Below, in pieces: positions 7,261-9,068 of a stretch of DNA of 9,068 nt; position 1 is the first letter of the stretch, and each line of letters starts with the position of its first letter. The notes under the pieces are model-generated. The model searched no databases, had not been told where the DNA came from, and saw only the letters and a list, made by a program, of their open reading frames with translations. Source of the DNA: an uncultured Eisenbergiella sp. (lineage in GTDB: Bacteria > Bacillota > Clostridia > Lachnospirales > Lachnospiraceae); assembly GCA_948960675.1 (NCBI GenBank), contig CARDPF010000117.1, positions 1 to 9,068 on the forward strand, given 5' to 3'. Both the position numbers and the translations under genes were made by a program.

Positions 7261-8027
7261 AAACTGTCCCCCTCCATTTTTTTCCTGATGTCGCATACAA
7301 GCGCGATGCACAGCAAGACGCCGGCTGCCAGCAAAAGCAGCCAGACCGGCAGCCAGACCGCCTCATAAATCTGCCGGTACAAAAACAGGGGCGCAAACAC
7401 CGATACCGCCAGCGCCAAAATCCCCAGCTGCGCCGCCCGGCTTTTTCCCCTCGCCCAGGAAAAAAATGCCAGAAGAAGCGCATTGGCCAAAAAGAACGGC
7501 GTCAGCACATATACGCATAAAGCAAACCACCCGGTTCTGTAATAGTTTGCGCTCCTAACCCCCAGCGCCGCCACTGCCAGCACATCCAGCCCGCTGATGC
7601 AGCACACCCGCGCCAGCCACAGCTGGGACAGGCCCAGATAGCAGCACTGCTCCAGTTCCGCCGTTTTATAAGAAAAGTGGCGGGCAAACTCCTGCACCAG
7701 CACCAGGGACGCCAAGGCCATGCAGACGGACAATGCCGGAAAAGCCTCCCATCCCGGCAGCCCCATTTTGTGCAATTGTGCTTCCAAAACAGGCAGCAAT
7801 ACCAAAAACAAGGCCTGCAGCGCCCACACCTTTGCCGGAAGGTAACAAAGCTGTATCCAAAGCAATTTGGCCCATCCCGGCCGGTATTCTATCCTTTTGT
7901 CCCGGGCATGTTGGGCAATTTTTTCCAACGCCTTGCCCTTCCGGGAAGGATCCGGTTCCATTTCCCCTGCCCATGCCAAAAACCGCATCTCCCATTCTTT
8001 TTTTGACCTTCCTATCCGCATACCCAT
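7248..8027 (-). CDS. Six-helix membrane protein of the sigma/ABC operon, function unknown
   Basis: Protein of 259 aa that I cannot assign to a named family with certainty. The first 60 residues or so are hydrophilic and basic (RSKKEWEMRF, RKGKALEKIAQHARDKR), then six probable helices lie at about 65-82, 95-112, 140-157, 167-189, 200-217 and 223-245. The first loop motif QEFARHFSYKTAELEQCCYLGLSQLWLARV (112-141) resembles the cytoplasmic coupling loop of ABC-2 permease-like proteins encoded beside sigma-70 genes in clostridia; this is from memory of the family style, not a search. The ATG at 8027 has GGAGG six bases upstream; a second in-frame ATG at 8021 is less well spaced. It starts 10 bases after the sigma stop and overlaps the ATPase gene. 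Candidate roles are second transporter subunit or membrane anchor/anti-sigma through its N-terminal tail. Confidence 0.8.
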   Translation of the reverse strand: MGMRIGRSKKEWEMRFLAWAGEMEPDPSRKGKALEKIAQHARDKRIEYRPGWAKLLWIQLCYLPAKVWALQALFLVLLPVLEAQLHKMGLPGWEAFPALSVCMALASLVLVQEFARHFSYKTAELEQCCYLGLSQLWLARVCCISGLDVLAVAALGVRSANYYRTGWFALCVYVLTPFFLANALLLAFFSWARGKSRAAQLGILALAVSVFAPLFLYRQIYEAVWLPVWLLLLAAGVLLCIALVCDIRKKMEGDSLCWN

Positions 8028-8037
8028 CCGCCGCCTC

Positions 8038-8556
8038 CTATTTTTCCCCCAATATCCGGCGCATTTTTTCGCACCCCTGCCGGATTCTGGATTTAACCGT
8101 GGAAACCCCTGTCCCCGTCATGGCCGCAATCTGCCGGTGCCCAAACCCGTAATAATAGTACAGCACAATGGCTTCCCGCTGGTAATTTGGCAGGGCAAAA
8201 AGCGCCTTTTCCAGAAAAACCCGGTTCTCTGCCTCCGCCTGCCGACAGTCCGCCTTCCCATCTACCACCCCCGCAAGCGCCTCCTCCCCTTGCATCAGCT
8301 TCCTTTCCCGGAAGCCGTCCCTGCAGACATTCATGGCAATGGTCAAAAGATACCCTTTCAGATTCCCTTCCCGCATCCCGTCCACATACCGGATAAAGCG
8401 CAGGAAGGTCTCCTGGGTCAGGTCATAGGCCCACTCCCGGTCTCCTGTCTCAAAACAGCAGAACCGGTAAATATCGTCATAATACGCCTGTGCAATGTCA
8501 TTGATATATTCGGTTTTCCCCTGCCCGACCAACCGGACCAGCCTCTTATCCTTCAC
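8038..8556 (-). CDS. ECF-like sigma-70 family RNA polymerase sigma factor
   Basis: Small sigma factor of 172 aa with region 2 (about 22-90) followed by region 4 (about 116-168). Region 2 includes YYDDIYRFCCFETGDREWAYDLTQETFLRFIRY, with the DLTQETF core that contacts RNA polymerase and the -10 element. Region 4 has LPNYQREAIVLYYYYGFGHRQIAAMTGTGVSTVKSRIRQG, a helix-turn-helix for -35 recognition. There is no region 1 or 3, as in ECF factors. The frame is open upstream to 8715, into the terminator hairpin, so that start is rejected. The GTG at 8556 has GGGGGG six bases upstream and gives the family's normal length; the ATG at 8574 is an alternative without a ribosome binding site. First gene of the operon with the membrane protein and ABC genes, which it may control. 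Confidence 0.9.
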   Translation of the reverse strand: MKDKRLVRLVGQGKTEYINDIAQAYYDDIYRFCCFETGDREWAYDLTQETFLRFIRYVDGMREGNLKGYLLTIAMNVCRDGFRERKLMQGEEALAGVVDGKADCRQAEAENRVFLEKALFALPNYQREAIVLYYYYGFGHRQIAAMTGTGVSTVKSRIRQGCEKMRRILGEK

Positions 8557-8587
8557 ACCCTGCCCCCCATGCATTTTAGCACACCAT

Positions 8588-8660
8588 ACTATATAACCCC
8601 ATATTCCCCCAAAAAGTTTTAATTTTGCATTATTTTTTACAGGCATACCGTACCGGCATG
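8588..8660 (-). promoter_or_regulatory. Possible promoter region of the sigma/ABC operon
   Basis: The AT-rich gap upstream of the sigma gene holds a -10-like TATAGT at 8593-8588, about 25 bases of leader before the GTG start if used. The -35 position at 17-bp spacing (CTTTTT) does not match the housekeeping consensus. Further upstream is a 17-bp near-palindrome at 8644-8660 (CATACCG-TAC-CGGCATG, one mismatch), a possible operator. An AAAAC stretch at about 8615-8619 could be part of an ECF-type -35, but no clear partner is visible. Weak evidence. Confidence 0.25.
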
Positions 8661-8700
8661 GTTTAGGTCTTTTGGCCTTCTTGCAAAAATGTCCCAAAGA

Positions 8701-8769
8701 CGCTGCTGCGGCCAAAAACGGCCCTGTGGGAGCGGTACTCCCACAGGGCCGTCTTTGGCCGCAGCAGCG
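8701..8769 (-). terminator. Long hairpin terminator of the nucleoid-associated protein gene
   Basis: Two 32-base arms (8701-8732 and 8738-8769) enclose a five-base loop. The only non-Watson-Crick position (8717/8753) is A-C in a plus-strand transcript but U-G in a minus-strand transcript, so the stem is uninterrupted in RNA made from the minus strand. The inner part, ACGGCCCTGTGGGAG and its complement, is followed on the minus strand by TTTTT, giving a normal intrinsic terminator. An extra outer stem of CGCTGCTGCGGCC then extends beyond the U tract, which is unusual. It starts 22 bases after the upstream stop codon. Confidence 0.75.
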
Positions 8770-8791
8770 GTATCTTCGGGGCGCTTTTCCC

Positions 8792-9068
8792 CTATCTTGC
8801 CTGCAGCCGCCCGATGTTTTTGATCAGCACGGAAATGGTTCCGTCCCCGTTGGTGATAAACTCCACCTTATCCGGATCCTTATACTCCTCCATGGGAATT
8901 GAAATTTCAATTCCCGTGTCCGTCGTGAGACGCTGCTTTTGGTACTTTTTCATGGTGGCCTCGCTTTTTAACTCCAAAACCTCCCCGGCCATATGGTATT
9001 TATCCAGCTTTTCCTCCAGCTCCGCCTGCATCTTAGGGCTATCCCCAAAAATCTTCTCCTGTACATTC
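8792..9068 (-). CDS. Nucleoid-associated protein, 37-kDa/NdpA-type (C-terminal part; runs off the window)
   Basis: Only the last 91 codons are in the window; the frame stays open to base 9068, so the ATG at 9031 is probably internal. The readable C terminus includes IFGDSPKMQAELEEKLDK, then LTTDTGIEISIPMEEYKDPDKVEFITNGDGTISVLIKNIGRL. The arrangement of a TDTGIEI strand, an acidic segment with VEFI, and a final NGDGTISVLIKNIG matches the C terminus I know from Firmicute members of the 37-kDa nucleoid-associated family (PF04245, YejK/NdpA group), recognised from memory. Such proteins bind the nucleoid; their exact role is unclear. A strong hairpin terminator follows, so it is not part of the sigma/ABC operon. 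Confidence 0.72.
   Translation of the reverse strand, partial: NVQEKIFGDSPKMQAELEEKLDKYHMAGEVLELKSEATMKKYQKQRLTTDTGIEISIPMEEYKDPDKVEFITNGDGTISVLIKNIGRLQAR

Noticed and set aside
7867..8622. Plus-strand open frame of 251 codons opposite the sigma gene
   Set aside because: Antisense to the sigma factor and membrane-protein genes, both strongly supported; no family features.
8557..8715. N-terminal extension of the sigma factor from 8715
   Set aside because: The added residues are encoded partly in the terminator hairpin and the AT-rich promoter gap and do not resemble sigma region 1 or 2.
1..9068. CRISPR arrays, tRNA or rRNA genes, riboswitches
   Set aside because: No regularly spaced direct repeats, cloverleaf-like sequence, ribosomal RNA or recognisable riboswitch core was seen on either strand.

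Overview
The window looks like chromosomal DNA of a GC-rich Firmicute, most likely a gut clostridium of the Lachnospiraceae type. The basis is protein style (a BceRS-AB module, an intramembrane-sensing kinase, a Firmicute-type nucleoid-associated protein), strong AGGAGG-type ribosome binding sites and compact operons. The family assignment is inference. Every convincing gene is on the minus strand, so transcription runs from high to low coordinates.

From right to left: (1) 8792-9068 is the C-terminal end of a 37-kDa-type nucleoid-associated protein, followed by a very long hairpin terminator (8701-8769). (2) 5178-8556 is a four-gene operon: an ECF-like sigma factor, a six-helix membrane protein, an ABC ATPase and an ABC-2 permease. 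The first three genes are packed tightly: the sigma stop codon abuts the next gene's ribosome binding site, and the membrane protein and ATPase genes overlap by 13 bases. (3) 4882-5177 holds no gene but is full of structure. A 189-bp MITE-like inverted-repeat element (4927-5115) has a terminator-like hairpin at its core, and a second imperfect palindrome (5108-5219) overlaps its edge and runs into the 3' end of the permease gene. (4) 4195-4881 and 3195-4181 encode a response regulator and a short intramembrane-sensing histidine kinase. (5) A 242-bp gap carries a good candidate operator (CTTAC-N6-GTAAG plus a third half-site) and an extended -10 promoter. (6) 2185-2952 and 105-2195 encode a BceA-type ATPase and a BceB-type permease whose genes overlap by 11 bases. 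Bases 1-104 follow the permease stop codon; I see no supported gene or clear terminator there.

The left half is a textbook cell-envelope-stress detoxification module. By analogy with the family, the BceB-type permease senses an antimicrobial peptide through its large extracellular domain, the kinase relays the signal, and the regulator turns on the ATPase-permease pair from the 3057-3083 operator. The right half is a separate, sigma-factor-led ABC transporter operon of unknown substrate. It has no recognisable zinc-finger anti-sigma factor, so the six-helix protein encoded directly after the sigma factor is a candidate regulator or a second transporter subunit. The most unusual parts of the window are the nested palindromic elements between the two operons and the possible sigma-factor/ABC signalling unit.
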